Of a stretch of 42,164 nt of DNA, positions 8,723 to 17,236 are shown in pieces. The stretch's first letter is position 1; every line of letters starts with the position of its first letter. A model generated the notes under the pieces. It was not told where the DNA came from. It was given only the letters and a program-made list of their open reading frames with translations, and made no database searches. The stretch lies in the NCBI GenBank assembly GCA_001800605.1, contig MGVS01000068.1, forward strand, positions 78,028-120,191. Direction: 5' to 3'. The DNA comes from Elusimicrobia bacterium RIFOXYD2_FULL_34_15. Lineage in GTDB: Bacteria; Elusimicrobiota; UBA8919. The position numbers and the translations under genes were made by a program.

Positions 8723-10145
8723 TATACTTTTAATAATACCTCATTTCAGATACAAAAAAATGGATGCATCGGCACCTATATGTCCGCGTATAGGAATAAT
8801 ATCTATAGCTGCGGTACTTGAAAAAGAAGGTTTTACTGTTAAAGTTATAGATTTGCCGGCTTTAAACTTAAGCTGGGATGAACTTAAAGAAGAAATAATT
8901 AAAACATCGGCTTCAATTGTAGGTCTTACAGCTGTTACCGCTGAATATCCTTCTGCATTGGAAATATTGAAATTGGTTAAAGAAATTAATAAGAATACCG
9001 TTACTCTAGTCGGTGGACCTCACGTTTCAATAATGCCGGATACGGCAAATATTGATTTAATAGACTATGTTGTAATGGGTGAGGGTGAAATAACGGCTGT
9101 TGAGCTAACAAAATATATTCTTCAAAAAAAAGGAAAATTAGAAGAAATTAAAGGGATTGGTTACAAAAAAGACGGTAAAATAAACTTAACTGTACCAAGA
9201 CCGCTTATTGAAGATCTCGATTCGCTTCCGTTTCCTGCGTATCATCTTTTACAAATTGATAAATATCGAAACTATGCAACTCTGGATGACGGCAGGAAAT
9301 TTGCAACTATTGTTTCAAGCCGCGGATGCCCTTTTAAATGTATTTTCTGCAGCAGTTCAGCGGTATTCGGACACCGCTGGAGAACAATGAGTCCTGAAAG
9401 AATATTCAGTGACATAAAAATCCTTTACGAAAAATTCAATATCAGGCATTTATATTTCCACGATGATGAATTCACTATAAGTAAAGAAAGAATAATTAAA
9501 CTTTGTAAATTATTAATTGAAAGTAAATTTGATTTAAAGTGGAGCTGCCTTGGACGTGTAAACGATATTGATGAAGAATTTGCAAAAAATATTTCCGAGG
9601 CCGGCTGCAGTGCAATATCCCTGGGGATTGAAACCGGCTATCCGGAAGGATTGAAACAAATCAAGAAAAATATTAATCTGGAACAAGTCACAAATGCGTT
9701 TAAACTATGCCGTAAATACAAAATATTTACAAGCGCTAATTTCATGATAGGATTTCCGTGGGAAAACAAAAAGGAAATTCTGAAAACAATAAAATTTGCA
9801 AGAACGCTTGTTCCCTACGCCGACATTTTCTATTTTCAGACTTTGATACCATACCCGGGTACGGAAGTCTATAAAGTAATGAAAGATGAAAATCTTATTA
9901 TCAGCAACGACTGGAACGATTATGTAACACATTCCGTTACCGGAACCCTGCCTGTAATACGTACGAGATATCTAACCAACAAAGAATTAAAATCATTATA
10001 TTATTATGCATTTCTATGGACATATCTAAACCCCGGTTATTTATTTAGAAAAATCTGGCGGATGAAAAATTTGATTCATCTTAAAAGAAATTTAGAAGCC
10101 GGTTATAATCTAATAAAAAATATAATAGACAATTATATTAAATAA
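8715..10145 (+). CDS. B12-binding-type radical SAM protein
   Basis: 476 residues. The N-terminal Rossmann region (about 1-155) has TVKVIDLPALN, VGLTAVTAEYP, LVGGPHVSIMP and VMGEGEITAVEL, all characteristic of the cobalamin-binding half of this family. The radical SAM core has cysteines 205, 209 and 212 in SRGCPFKCIFC, followed by FHDDEF and LGIETGYPEG. No DxHxxG base-off motif is seen. Architecture and length are close to the two radical SAM genes at the start of the window, making three in the glycan cluster. Its stop (TAA, 10143-10145) directly joins an inverted-repeat element. It probably acts on a lipid or sugar intermediate; the reaction is not known. Confidence 0.9.
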   Translation: MTDILLIIPHFRYKKMDASAPICPRIGIISIAAVLEKEGFTVKVIDLPALNLSWDELKEEIIKTSASIVGLTAVTAEYPSALEILKLVKEINKNTVTLVGGPHVSIMPDTANIDLIDYVVMGEGEITAVELTKYILQKKGKLEEIKGIGYKKDGKINLTVPRPLIEDLDSLPFPAYHLLQIDKYRNYATLDDGRKFATIVSSRGCPFKCIFCSSSAVFGHRWRTMSPERIFSDIKILYEKFNIRHLYFHDDEFTISKERIIKLCKLLIESKFDLKWSCLGRVNDIDEEFAKNISEAGCSAISLGIETGYPEGLKQIKKNINLEQVTNAFKLCRKYKIFTSANFMIGFPWENKKEILKTIKFARTLVPYADIFYFQTLIPYPGTEVYKVMKDENLIISNDWNDYVTHSVTGTLPVIRTRYLTNKELKSLYYYAFLWTYLNPGYLFRKIWRMKNLIHLKRNLEAGYNLIKNIIDNYIK

Positions 10146-10355
10146 GCCCCGTTAGAGATGAGTTAATATTGTTATAAATGATATTAAAATAAGAATGAGA
10201 AAATACAATAATAATTCTTATCAGTACTACACGGAAGCGTTACAAAATGCTTCCTATCTCGTACGGGGTAAGCCCCGTTAGAAAATGAAGCGTTATAATG
10301 ATTTTAAAATGTAATATAATTAATAAGTAATTTTTACAACATTTTCGTACGGGGT
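10146..10355. repeat. Two tandem inverted-repeat-bounded mini-elements
   Basis: Copy 1 (10146-10269) starts GCCCCGTTAGAGATGAG and ends CCTATCTCGTACGGGGT. Copy 2 (10272-10355) starts GCCCCGTTAGAAAATG and ends CATTTTCGTACGGGGT. Each copy's ends pair with one another, and the bases that differ between copies differ on both arms (GAGAT/ATCTC versus GAAAAT/ATTTTC). Copy 1 also contains an inner hairpin GGAAGC/GCTTCC (about 10233-10254). The internal sequence is AT-rich and non-coding. They fill the gap between a radical SAM gene and a glycosyltransferase. A MITE-like element or a structured RNA are both possible. Confidence 0.75.
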
Positions 10356-10364
10356 GACTTCGAT

Positions 10365-11441
10365 ATGAACAAACCTAAAATATTTCATCTTATAACAAGT
10401 TTAAATATCGGCGGAACAGAACAATATTTACTTACTATCCTCACTAACCTTAAAGATAAATATGATTTTTCTGTTGGGTATCTTAAAGAAAACGGGGAAA
10501 TAGGCAAAGAGATCGAAAATCTTAAAATACCGGTAAAAAAATTTAGTTTTTTTGAACTTATAAAATATCTTAAAGAAAACAAAATAAACATTATACATAC
10601 ACATCTTTACCGTGCAAATATTGTGGGACGTATCGCAGGCAAAATAGCCGGAACACCAACCATAATTTCAAGTCAAAGGAGTATTGACGGCTGGAAAAAG
10701 TTTTATCACGTATGGCTTGACACGATAACCTCAAAATCTTGTAATCTAATAATTGCTAATTCAGAATATGCTAAAAATATTTTAATTATTAGGGAAAATA
10801 TTTCTGAAAACAAAATTAAAGTTGTTTATAATGGTATACCTACCGGTAATATTTCCGGAGTTCAACATCCGCCTTTCAACATAAATAATCCCATAATAGG
10901 TTATATTGGCCGCCTTCACAATGAAAAAGGGGTATATTTAATTCCTGAAATTGCAAAAATAGTAATTGAAAAAAATCCAAAAATTAAATTTTTTATTGTT
11001 GGCGATGGCCATGAAATGAACAGTTTAAAATTGAAAATTGAAAAATATAAATTAAATAATTCTGTTGAATTTCACGGATGGGATAGAATCTTAGGTAATA
11101 TTTACCATAAAATTGATATTTTATTATTGCCGTCAGAAGAAGAATCTTTACCGCAAGCAGCGCTTGAAGCTATGTCTTTTGGTATACCGGTAATAGCATC
11201 TGATGTCGGAGGTGTCTCGGAACTCGTTGAAGATGAAAAAACCGGGCTTTTAATTAAAAATAGAGCTCCTGAAGAATTTGCAAATAAAATTATTTCATTA
11301 ACTGAAAACAATTATATTTTTTCTTATTATTCGGGAAATTCGAAAGAAAAAGCACATAATTTTACAATTGAAATAATGATAAATTCTATAGATAATATAT
11401 ATCAAAGCTTTTTGAGTATGATCCCGATAAAATCGAGATAA
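10365..11441 (+). CDS. GT4-type glycosyltransferase (GT-B fold)
   Basis: 358 residues with the two-domain GT-B layout. The N-terminal half begins with HLITSLNIGGTEQYL and has IIHTHLYRANIVGR. The C-terminal half has IGYIGRLHNEKG and the donor-binding EEESLPQAALEAMSFGIPVIASDVGG (split E-x7-E motif, about 268-290). Such enzymes transfer a sugar from a nucleotide donor to a lipid-linked acceptor in the cytoplasm. It has its own gap upstream (the tandem mini-elements), so it may start a transcript. The last residues (SMIPIKSR) are encoded by a degenerate copy of the GATCCCGAT...ATCGGGATC hairpin also found at 39854, so the natural C-terminus may have been slightly extended. Sugar is unknown. Confidence 0.88.
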   Translation: MNKPKIFHLITSLNIGGTEQYLLTILTNLKDKYDFSVGYLKENGEIGKEIENLKIPVKKFSFFELIKYLKENKINIIHTHLYRANIVGRIAGKIAGTPTIISSQRSIDGWKKFYHVWLDTITSKSCNLIIANSEYAKNILIIRENISENKIKVVYNGIPTGNISGVQHPPFNINNPIIGYIGRLHNEKGVYLIPEIAKIVIEKNPKIKFFIVGDGHEMNSLKLKIEKYKLNNSVEFHGWDRILGNIYHKIDILLLPSEEESLPQAALEAMSFGIPVIASDVGGVSELVEDEKTGLLIKNRAPEEFANKIISLTENNYIFSYYSGNSKEKAHNFTIEIMINSIDNIYQSFLSMIPIKSR

Positions 11442-11447
11442 AATCAA

Positions 11448-11504
11448 TTGTTTTCACTTCTGCGAAAACAAGCTATTCAGAATATATAGGTAGCTGTCCC
11501 TATT
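11448..11504 (+). repeat. Left imperfect inverted repeat of the R-M island
   Basis: Bases 11457-11504 align with the reverse complement of 20350-20394. Shared blocks are CTTC-GCGAAAA at the outer end and ATAG(G/A)TAG-TGTCCC(T/C)ATT at the inner end, with small indels and a diverged middle. Bases 11448-11471 also form a perfect 8-bp hairpin (TTGTTTTC / GAAAACAA). It lies between the GT4 gene and mod and marks the junction between glycan and defence genes. Confidence 0.5.
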
Positions 11505-11529
11505 AAAAAAATAAGAATTGGAGATGAAT

Positions 11530-13521
11530 ATGGATGGAGAGTCAAAAGATGTAAAGCAGGAAAAAATTGAGAAACTGAAAGGAGTATTACCTGAGATATT
11601 TACCGAGGGCAAAATTGACTTGCATCAGTTACATCTTACGCTCGGTGAAGTGGTTGTAACCGAAGGCGAAAGATATGTATTAAACTGGGCGGGCAAAACA
11701 GATGCCTTTAAGGTATTGCAGGAAACAACTACGGCAACGCTTGTGCCGGCGGAAAAAGAATCCATTGAATTTGACAAGACCGGAAACATTTTCATAGAAG
11801 GCGAAAACCTTGAGGTCTTGAAGGTTCTGCAAAAAGCGTATTACGGCAAAATAAAAATGATTTACATTGACCCGCCTTACAACACCGGTAACGACAGTTT
11901 TATCTATCCCGACAGATTTCAAGAATCAAAAGGCGAATATCTAAAACGTATTGGCGACAAAGACGAAGAAGGACTACTAACCAAAGAAGGACTTTTCAGA
12001 AAAAACAACAAAGAGAGCGGACACTTCCATAGTAATTGGCTTTCAATGATGTATCCGCGACTGTTTTTGGCACGGAATCTATTGCGTGAAGACGGCGTTA
12101 TATTTGTTTCCATTGATGACAACGAAGTTCACAACCTGCGGTTATTGATGAACGAAATCTTTGGTGAAGAGAATTTTATTGATACTATTTGTTGGAAGAA
12201 AAAATATGGTGGTGGTGCAAAAGAAAAATATTTAGTTTCTGTTCATGAGTATATATTGGTTTATGCCAAAGTCAAGATTGATTTACCAGAAATATTGGTT
12301 GAATTTGAGGAAGAAAAAGCAAAACGTTTTTATAAATATAAAGATGAAAAATTTGAGAAACTTGGATATTACAGGACACATCCTTTAGAAGCTGTAAAGA
12401 GTTTTGATACAAGAGATAACTTAAAATTTTCTGTAATTGCACCAGATGGTACAAAAGTATATCCTAAAAGGCAATGGAGGTGGAGCAAAGAAAGATTTGA
12501 AGAAGCTTTATCAAAAGATGAAGTTATTTTTAATAAAAATAAAGATGGTGAGTGGGTGCTTTATTCAAAACAATATCTAAATGAAGAAAATGGAGAACAA
12601 CGTAAGACTAAAGCTCAATCATTAATAGATGATATTTTTACTCAAGAAGGGACTAAGGAAGTTGTTGATATTTTTGGAGATGCTAAAATATTTTCTTTCC
12701 CCAAGCCAAATAGACTTGCTAAAAAACTTATTGAAATTGGTGGATTAAGTTGTAACGACTTAGTTCTTGACTTTTTTGCTGGTTCTGGGACTACTGCTCA
12801 TGCAGTTTTGGATTTGAATAAAGGAGATGGTGGAAATCGTAAGTTTATATGTGTCCAGATGCCGGAAAAATGCGATGAGGACTCTGAAGCATTTAAGGCC
12901 GGTTACAAAACAATTGCTGAAATATGTAAAGAGCGTATCCGCCGAGTAATTATAAAGTTAAAGGATGTCATTGCGAACGATTCAAAACAGTCAAAATTGC
13001 ATCTTAGCCGTCACCCTGAGAGTAACGAAGGGTCTCGTATTTTAAAAGCAGATTCTTCGTCTTCCTTCGACTCCGCTCAGGACGAGTCGCCTCAGAATGA
13101 CCCCCAAGAGACGGGAGACCTCGGCTTCAAAGTATTCAAACTCCAACCGTCAAACTTCAAAATATGGCGAAGCGATATAAAAGAAGACGACCTACCGAAA
13201 CAACTTGACGCATTTGAAAAACCGATAAAATCCGAATCACAAATAACAAATATGATGTGGGAAATACTTTTGAAATCAGGCTATGACCTCAATACAAAAA
13301 TAGAAGAAAATAAAATAGACGATTGCGATGTATTTTCCGTCGCTGACAATGAGATAATCCTGGCACTCTCAAAAATAAGCGAAAAGGCGATAAAAGAGAT
13401 AACAACACTGAAGCCAAAAAAGTTTATCTGCCTTGATTCGCTGTTTTCCGGCAACGACCAACTAAAAACCAACACCGCCCTTCAACTCAAAGACGCCGGC
13501 GTAGAATTTAAGACAATATAG
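11530..13521 (+). CDS. mod: Type III restriction-modification DNA methyltransferase (Mod)
   Basis: Site-specific adenine methyltransferase that also provides target recognition for the Res subunit. Numbered from ATG 11530, the catalytic DPPY is at 114-117 (YIDPPYNTGND) and the SAM-binding FAGSG at 416-420. This DPPY-first order with the recognition region between them is the beta-class layout of Type III Mod. TTG 11518 and ATG 11524 are also in frame, but GGAG at 11520-11523 sits 6 bases from ATG 11530, so I chose that (664 aa, usual size 600-680). Residues 480-524 (12967-13101) are translated dispersed repeats lying after the catalytic motifs, in the linker before the conserved tail. The frame stays open, so activity is plausible. 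Confidence 0.93.
   Translation: MDGESKDVKQEKIEKLKGVLPEIFTEGKIDLHQLHLTLGEVVVTEGERYVLNWAGKTDAFKVLQETTTATLVPAEKESIEFDKTGNIFIEGENLEVLKVLQKAYYGKIKMIYIDPPYNTGNDSFIYPDRFQESKGEYLKRIGDKDEEGLLTKEGLFRKNNKESGHFHSNWLSMMYPRLFLARNLLREDGVIFVSIDDNEVHNLRLLMNEIFGEENFIDTICWKKKYGGGAKEKYLVSVHEYILVYAKVKIDLPEILVEFEEEKAKRFYKYKDEKFEKLGYYRTHPLEAVKSFDTRDNLKFSVIAPDGTKVYPKRQWRWSKERFEEALSKDEVIFNKNKDGEWVLYSKQYLNEENGEQRKTKAQSLIDDIFTQEGTKEVVDIFGDAKIFSFPKPNRLAKKLIEIGGLSCNDLVLDFFAGSGTTAHAVLDLNKGDGGNRKFICVQMPEKCDEDSEAFKAGYKTIAEICKERIRRVIIKLKDVIANDSKQSKLHLSRHPESNEGSRILKADSSSSFDSAQDESPQNDPQETGDLGFKVFKLQPSNFKIWRSDIKEDDLPKQLDAFEKPIKSESQITNMMWEILLKSGYDLNTKIEENKIDDCDVFSVADNEIILALSKISEKAIKEITTLKPKKFICLDSLFSGNDQLKTNTALQLKDAGVEFKTI
12967..13101 (+). 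repeat. Dispersed palindromic repeats read in frame inside mod
   Basis: Exactly 135 bases (45 codons). The first part, from 12967, reads VIANDSKQS and corresponds to the well-known GTCATTGCGA...-type dispersed repeat. The second part, 13010-13101, is bounded by GTCACCCTGAG and CTCAGAATGAC (imperfect inverted ends) and reads HPESNEGS ... SFDSAQDE ... PQND. The CCTTCGACTCC and GCTCAGGAC core also occurs after asnB (6518-6598). The residues are low in complexity and rich in Ser, Asp and Gln, unlike the rest of Mod. Confidence 0.75.
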
Positions 13522-13528
13522 GAGTATT

Positions 13529-13945
13529 ATGACATTTGAAAATATTACTAGTGTATTAGTATTATTGGGACTGGGTGGATTATTAGGTAATTATTTTCGT
13601 ATTTTGTGGGAACGGAAAAACTCCGCATTATTGCAGAAACAAGAGGTCAAAGAAACCCGCTATAAATGTATTATCATGCTTATGCTTTCTATGTTGGATT
13701 TCGAAAAAAATAAGTCAATGCTACACAAACACGGAAGAGAATACATTCAGAATATTAAAGATTTAAAAGACGAGATAATTATGGAATGGAATTACATGAT
13801 ACTTTTTGCTTCAGAAGAAGTCCTTATCTCAATGGGTAAATTTATTGATACTCCTTCCAACGAAAGTTATAGAAAAGTTGCTATAGCAATGAGAAAAGAT
13901 CTATGGGGTAGTAGTTTGTCTATGAAATCCATTGATAAAATATAA
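13529..13945 (+). CDS. Small membrane-anchored hypothetical protein
   Basis: 138 residues. One N-terminal hydrophobic helix (about 7-25, SVLVLLGLGGLLGNYF) is followed by a positively charged segment (WERKNS) and a helical cytoplasmic domain rich in Lys, Glu and Met. I recognise no family or catalytic motif. It starts 7 bases after the mod stop, behind GGAG (TATAGGAGTATTATG), so it is very probably co-transcribed with mod. Its position between mod and res suggests an accessory role in the defence island, for example a membrane-linked sensor or effector, but this is only context. The end lies close to the following AlbA-type gene. Confidence 0.6.
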   Translation: MTFENITSVLVLLGLGGLLGNYFRILWERKNSALLQKQEVKETRYKCIIMLMLSMLDFEKNKSMLHKHGREYIQNIKDLKDEIIMEWNYMILFASEEVLISMGKFIDTPSNESYRKVAIAMRKDLWGSSLSMKSIDKI

Positions 13946-14027
13946 AATTATGAAACTACATTTTGAATCAACAGAAAAGTTTTTAAGAATTAAAGGGTCA
14001 CACCAATTAATTTTAGGTGAACAAAAT

Positions 14028-15461
14028 ATGACAAGAAATGAACTTATTAAGCGATTACAGGATATTGAATGGGAAGATTTTGAAGTAAAAGAGGCAAAAT
14101 CCGAAGTTCCTAAAAATGTATGGGAAACCGTCGGCGCTTTTGCCAATACATCGGGCGGATGGGTAATACTTGGAGTAAAAATATCCGGGAAAAAATACAC
14201 TGTTTTAGGGGTTGATAATCCGGAAAAGGTTGAGCAGGATTTTACAACAATATTGAGAGGACAGAAGTTTAACAGGAAATTAGAATTCAAATGCAAGAAA
14301 TACAAAATTGACAATAAAACAGTATTGGGATTTTACATAGTGTCGGCATCTTCAAAAGACAAGCCGATTTACTTTAACAACCAGGCAAATACTTTTATCA
14401 GAACCGGAAGCGGCGACCAGAGAGCAACAAAAGAAGAAATTGACGCTATGTACAGAAATTCTTCTTTTGATAAAAAAGATGAAGAGAAAACAAAACTTAA
14501 AATTACTCATCTGGATACCTCAACTGTGCAGAGATATAGAAATCATCTCAAGAACATCAATCCGGAACACAGGTATAATCAGTTATCACCCACGGAGTTG
14601 ATGGAAAAACTGAAAGTTGTTGTTGATGGCAAGGTTACTGTTGGAGGACTTTTGTTTTTTGGCAAAGAAGACAGTATAAGGAACTATATATCGGATTTCC
14701 GCATAGATTACCTTGAAGTAATGGGTACTTCATATGAAGATGCTCCGGAAAGGTATCAATACAGGTTGCCGGAAGAAAAAAACCTATACAGTTATTATTT
14801 TGCAATTTATGAAAGATTAATTAAAAAAATAGATATTCCTTTTAAACTGAAAGGCGCATTTCGCGATGAAAACCAACCACAGGTAATTGCTATTCGTGAA
14901 GCATTGGTTAATTTACTGATGCATACCGACTATTTCAGCAATGCTAAACCCAGAATAAGAGTGTTTGTTGATAGAATTGAGTTTTTTAACCCTGGCGCTT
15001 TACCGAAAGCGTTAAAATGTATTATAAAAGAAGATTTTTCTATGCCGAGAAACCCGACAATAGCAAAGATATTCAGGATAATAAATCTATCCGAAAATAT
15101 CGGTTCTGGTTTTGATAAAATGATAAACGGCTGGAAATATTTTTATAAGATAGAACCTGAAATAACCGGCGATTTTGATTATTACAAGATAGTTTTTAGG
15201 TTTGGAGATGAAAAAAGAATTCCGGTAAAAGCAAAAACAGAGAAAACTGTGGAGAAAACTGTGGAGAAAGCTGTGGAGAAAACTGTGGAGAAAATATTAA
15301 CCTTAATAAAAGATAATCCGGCAATTACACAGAAAGAACTTATGGCTAAAACCGGACTAACAAGAAGAGGGGTTGAGTGGAATATTAAAAAAATGAAAAA
15401 AGAAGGAGTTATCAAACGTAAAGGTCCCGATAAAGGCGGTCACTGGGAGATTAAGCCATAA
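14028..15461 (+). CDS. AlbA_2/Schlafen-type ATP-binding protein with C-terminal wHTH
   Basis: 477 residues from ATG 14028, chosen because AGGTGA lies 7 bases upstream. TTG 13932 and ATG 13950 are in frame but lack a good site. The N-terminal AlbA_2/Schlafen-like domain (about 1-130) has FEVKEAKSE and the GAFANTSGGWVILGV motif. A HATPase_c_4-like region follows (REALVNLLMHTDY, then ENIGSGFDKM). The C-terminus is a winged helix (TQKELMAKTGLTRRGVEWNIKKM, about 425-460). The linker is a tandem EKTV repeat. Family members are annotated as transcriptional regulators or RecG-like ATPases and are frequent next to restriction systems. Here it lies between mod and res, so a regulatory or accessory defence role is likely; the reaction is unknown. 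Confidence 0.8.
   Translation: MTRNELIKRLQDIEWEDFEVKEAKSEVPKNVWETVGAFANTSGGWVILGVKISGKKYTVLGVDNPEKVEQDFTTILRGQKFNRKLEFKCKKYKIDNKTVLGFYIVSASSKDKPIYFNNQANTFIRTGSGDQRATKEEIDAMYRNSSFDKKDEEKTKLKITHLDTSTVQRYRNHLKNINPEHRYNQLSPTELMEKLKVVVDGKVTVGGLLFFGKEDSIRNYISDFRIDYLEVMGTSYEDAPERYQYRLPEEKNLYSYYFAIYERLIKKIDIPFKLKGAFRDENQPQVIAIREALVNLLMHTDYFSNAKPRIRVFVDRIEFFNPGALPKALKCIIKEDFSMPRNPTIAKIFRIINLSENIGSGFDKMINGWKYFYKIEPEITGDFDYYKIVFRFGDEKRIPVKAKTEKTVEKTVEKAVEKTVEKILTLIKDNPAITQKELMAKTGLTRRGVEWNIKKMKKEGVIKRKGPDKGGHWEIKP
15240..15293 (+). repeat. 12-bp tandem repeat in AlbA-type gene linker
   Basis: Four full units of GAGAAA(A/G)CTGTG at 15240-15287 plus GAGAAA, encoding EKTV EKTV EKAV EKTV EK. The repeat is a multiple of three, so changes in copy number would alter linker length between the ATPase and wHTH domains without a frameshift. 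Confidence 0.9.
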
Positions 15462-15614
15462 TTTAACAGACGAAATTGCAAATAAAGACAAAAAAATATT
15501 GGCTCATTTAAGAAATCTAAATGGGTTTTATCGTGACACTTAGAAGTAAGTTAGAAGTAAATTGATTTATGAAACTACCTTTTTGACCAGAACTAATAGC
15601 AACGGAGAAAAAAA
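15462..15614. other. Intergenic spacer with possible gene remnant
   Basis: Bases 15463-15543 read without interruption as LTDEIANKDKKILAHLRN and a few more residues to a TAG, which looks protein-like but matches no family I can name. After it is a direct repeat TTAGAAGTAA (twice, 15540-15560) and the ATGAAACTAC motif (15569) that also occurs at 13950 and 17584. GGAG at 15604 serves the next gene. Confidence 0.4.
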
Positions 15615-17067
15615 ATGACAAAACAAGAAATGATAGATAAACTACCCGAGTTACTTTTACTTCCACAAGAGACTGAGTGGGTTGAATTTAAACACAACAA
15701 TTTTAAACCACAAGATATTGGTGAATACATATCTGCTTTATCAAACTCTGCATGTTTACATAAAAAAGATAATGGATATCTTGTATTCGGTATAGAAGAT
15801 AGAACTAAAAAAGTACTCGGAACTAATTTTAAACCAGTAAATGAAAAAGTGGGTAATGAAGAGTTAGAAAATTGGTTGTGTCATTTAATAGAACCTAGAA
15901 TAGATTTTAAAATTCACACTTTCATATATGAAGAAAAACCTATTGTAACATTTAGTATAGATGCGGCTCATGAGAGACCAGTAAAATTTAATGGAATTGC
16001 GTATATTCGTGTAGGAACTTATAAAAAAAATTGTCTGAACATCCCGAAAAAGAGCGAAAAATATGGGACAGGACCGCTTCTAATTCGTTTGAGCAGGGAA
16101 TAACTTTAGAAAATATATCTCTTAAAAAGGTACTTGAGTTACTTGATTGGGAAAGCTATTTTGATCTTTTGAAACTGCCACAACCAACAAATGAATTTGG
16201 CATTATTGAAAAACTTAAAAATGAGAAAATTATTATTCAGAAACAGAACTTGTTCAATATAACTAATCTCGGTGGTATTCTTTTGGCAAGAAAATTAGAA
16301 GAGTTCGAAAAATTATCTAGAAAATCTATAAGAGTTATTCAATATAACGGAAGAATAGATTAAATACAATTAAGGAACAAGTGGGTAATAAAGGGTATGC
16401 ATCTGGTTTCCAAGGTTTAGTAGCATATATAAATCAACAATTACCTACAAATGAAGTTATAGAAAAAGCATTAAGAAAAGTCGTTAAGATGTATCCTGAA
16501 ATCGCGATAAGAGAATTAGTTGCTAATGCCTTGATTCATCAGGATTTTACCGAGCAAGGTACCGGGCCGACAGTTGAGATATTTCAGGATAGAATAGAAA
16601 TTACGAATCCAGGAAAACCGTTAATTGAGCCATTAAGATTTATTGACCATCAACCGCAATCAAGAAATGAAAAGATTGCTCATTTTATGAGAAGAGCAAA
16701 TATTTGTGAAGAAAGAGGGAGTGGTATTGACAAAGTAGTTCATTTGGCAGAGATTTTTCAATTACCTGCTCCAAATTTTATTCAAGAGAATAATTTTTTA
16801 AAAGCAATAATGTATACACATAAAACGTTAACACAAATGGACAGAAATGATAAGATAAGAGCTACTTATCAACATTGTTGTTTAAAATATGTTTCAAATG
16901 AAAATATGACAAATCAGTCATTAAGAGAAAGGTTTAAAATAGAACCCAAGAATTATTCTACTGTATCAAGAATAATTGCGGATACTATACAGGAAAAATT
17001 AATTAAAGAATACGACTTAACAAATAAATCACGAAAATATGCAAAATATGTGCCTATTTGGGCATAA
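15615..17067 (+). pseudogene. Second AlbA_2/HATPase-type ATP-binding protein, two frameshifts
   Basis: Three reading frames together encode one AlbA_2 protein of about 483 residues. Frame A (15615 to about 16028) has VEFKHNNFKP and SALSNSACLHKKDNGYLVFGIED. Frame B (about 16031-16363) continues with HPEKERKIWDRTASNSFEQG. Frame C (about 16354-17067) has the GHKL-like part AIRELVANALIHQDFTEQG and ERGSGIDKVVHL, then a C-terminal helical region ending YAKYVPIWA. Each junction is explained by one missing base: an A8 run at 16023-16030 (A9 would restore the frame), and AAGAATAG at 16351-16358. Reading as a gene would need both to be sequencing errors. It is a distinct paralogue of the gene at 14028, with a different C-terminus and no EKTV linker. 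A role in the defence island can only be inferred. Confidence 0.75.
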
Positions 17068-17174
17068 ATCTTATGTGATGGTCATGTGATAGTATGGTTT
17101 TTTGCTCTCTTTAGATTAATAAAACCATTACTTGTGCACTTGCCGGCAAATATCTTATGTGATGGTCATGTGAT
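17068..17174 (+). repeat. 23-bp direct repeat downstream of the broken AlbA-type gene
   Basis: Bases 17068-17090 and 17152-17174 are identical over 23 positions (begins ATCTTATGTGATGG, ends CATGTGAT), 61 bases apart. A partial third unit, CTACGTGATGGTAG, follows at 17178. The repeat unit TGTGATGG is itself internally repetitive. No gene is seen up to 17237. It could be a recombination scar or a binding site. Confidence 0.7.
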
Positions 17175-17236
17175 GGCTACGTGATGGTAGTATAGCGATA
17201 AAAAACACTTAAAATTGATTATTCTCTCTATTTGGA

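Noticed and set aside
13932-14027. TTG start for the AlbA-type gene at 13932
   Set aside because: It overlaps the preceding gene, lacks a ribosome-binding site and includes the repeated ATGAAACTAC motif; ATG 14028 has AGGTGA at good distance.
15240-15293. Tandem repeat as a CRISPR or regulatory array
   Set aside because: It is 12-bp periodic, without spacers, and coding within the AlbA-type protein.
16023-16060. Programmed ribosomal frameshift in the broken AlbA gene
   Set aside because: A second, independent frameshift lies 300 bases downstream without a slippery run, so decay or sequence error explains the locus better.
17068-17174. Possible CRISPR array
   Set aside because: Only two exact units plus one partial unit, unequal spacing, and no cas gene in the window.
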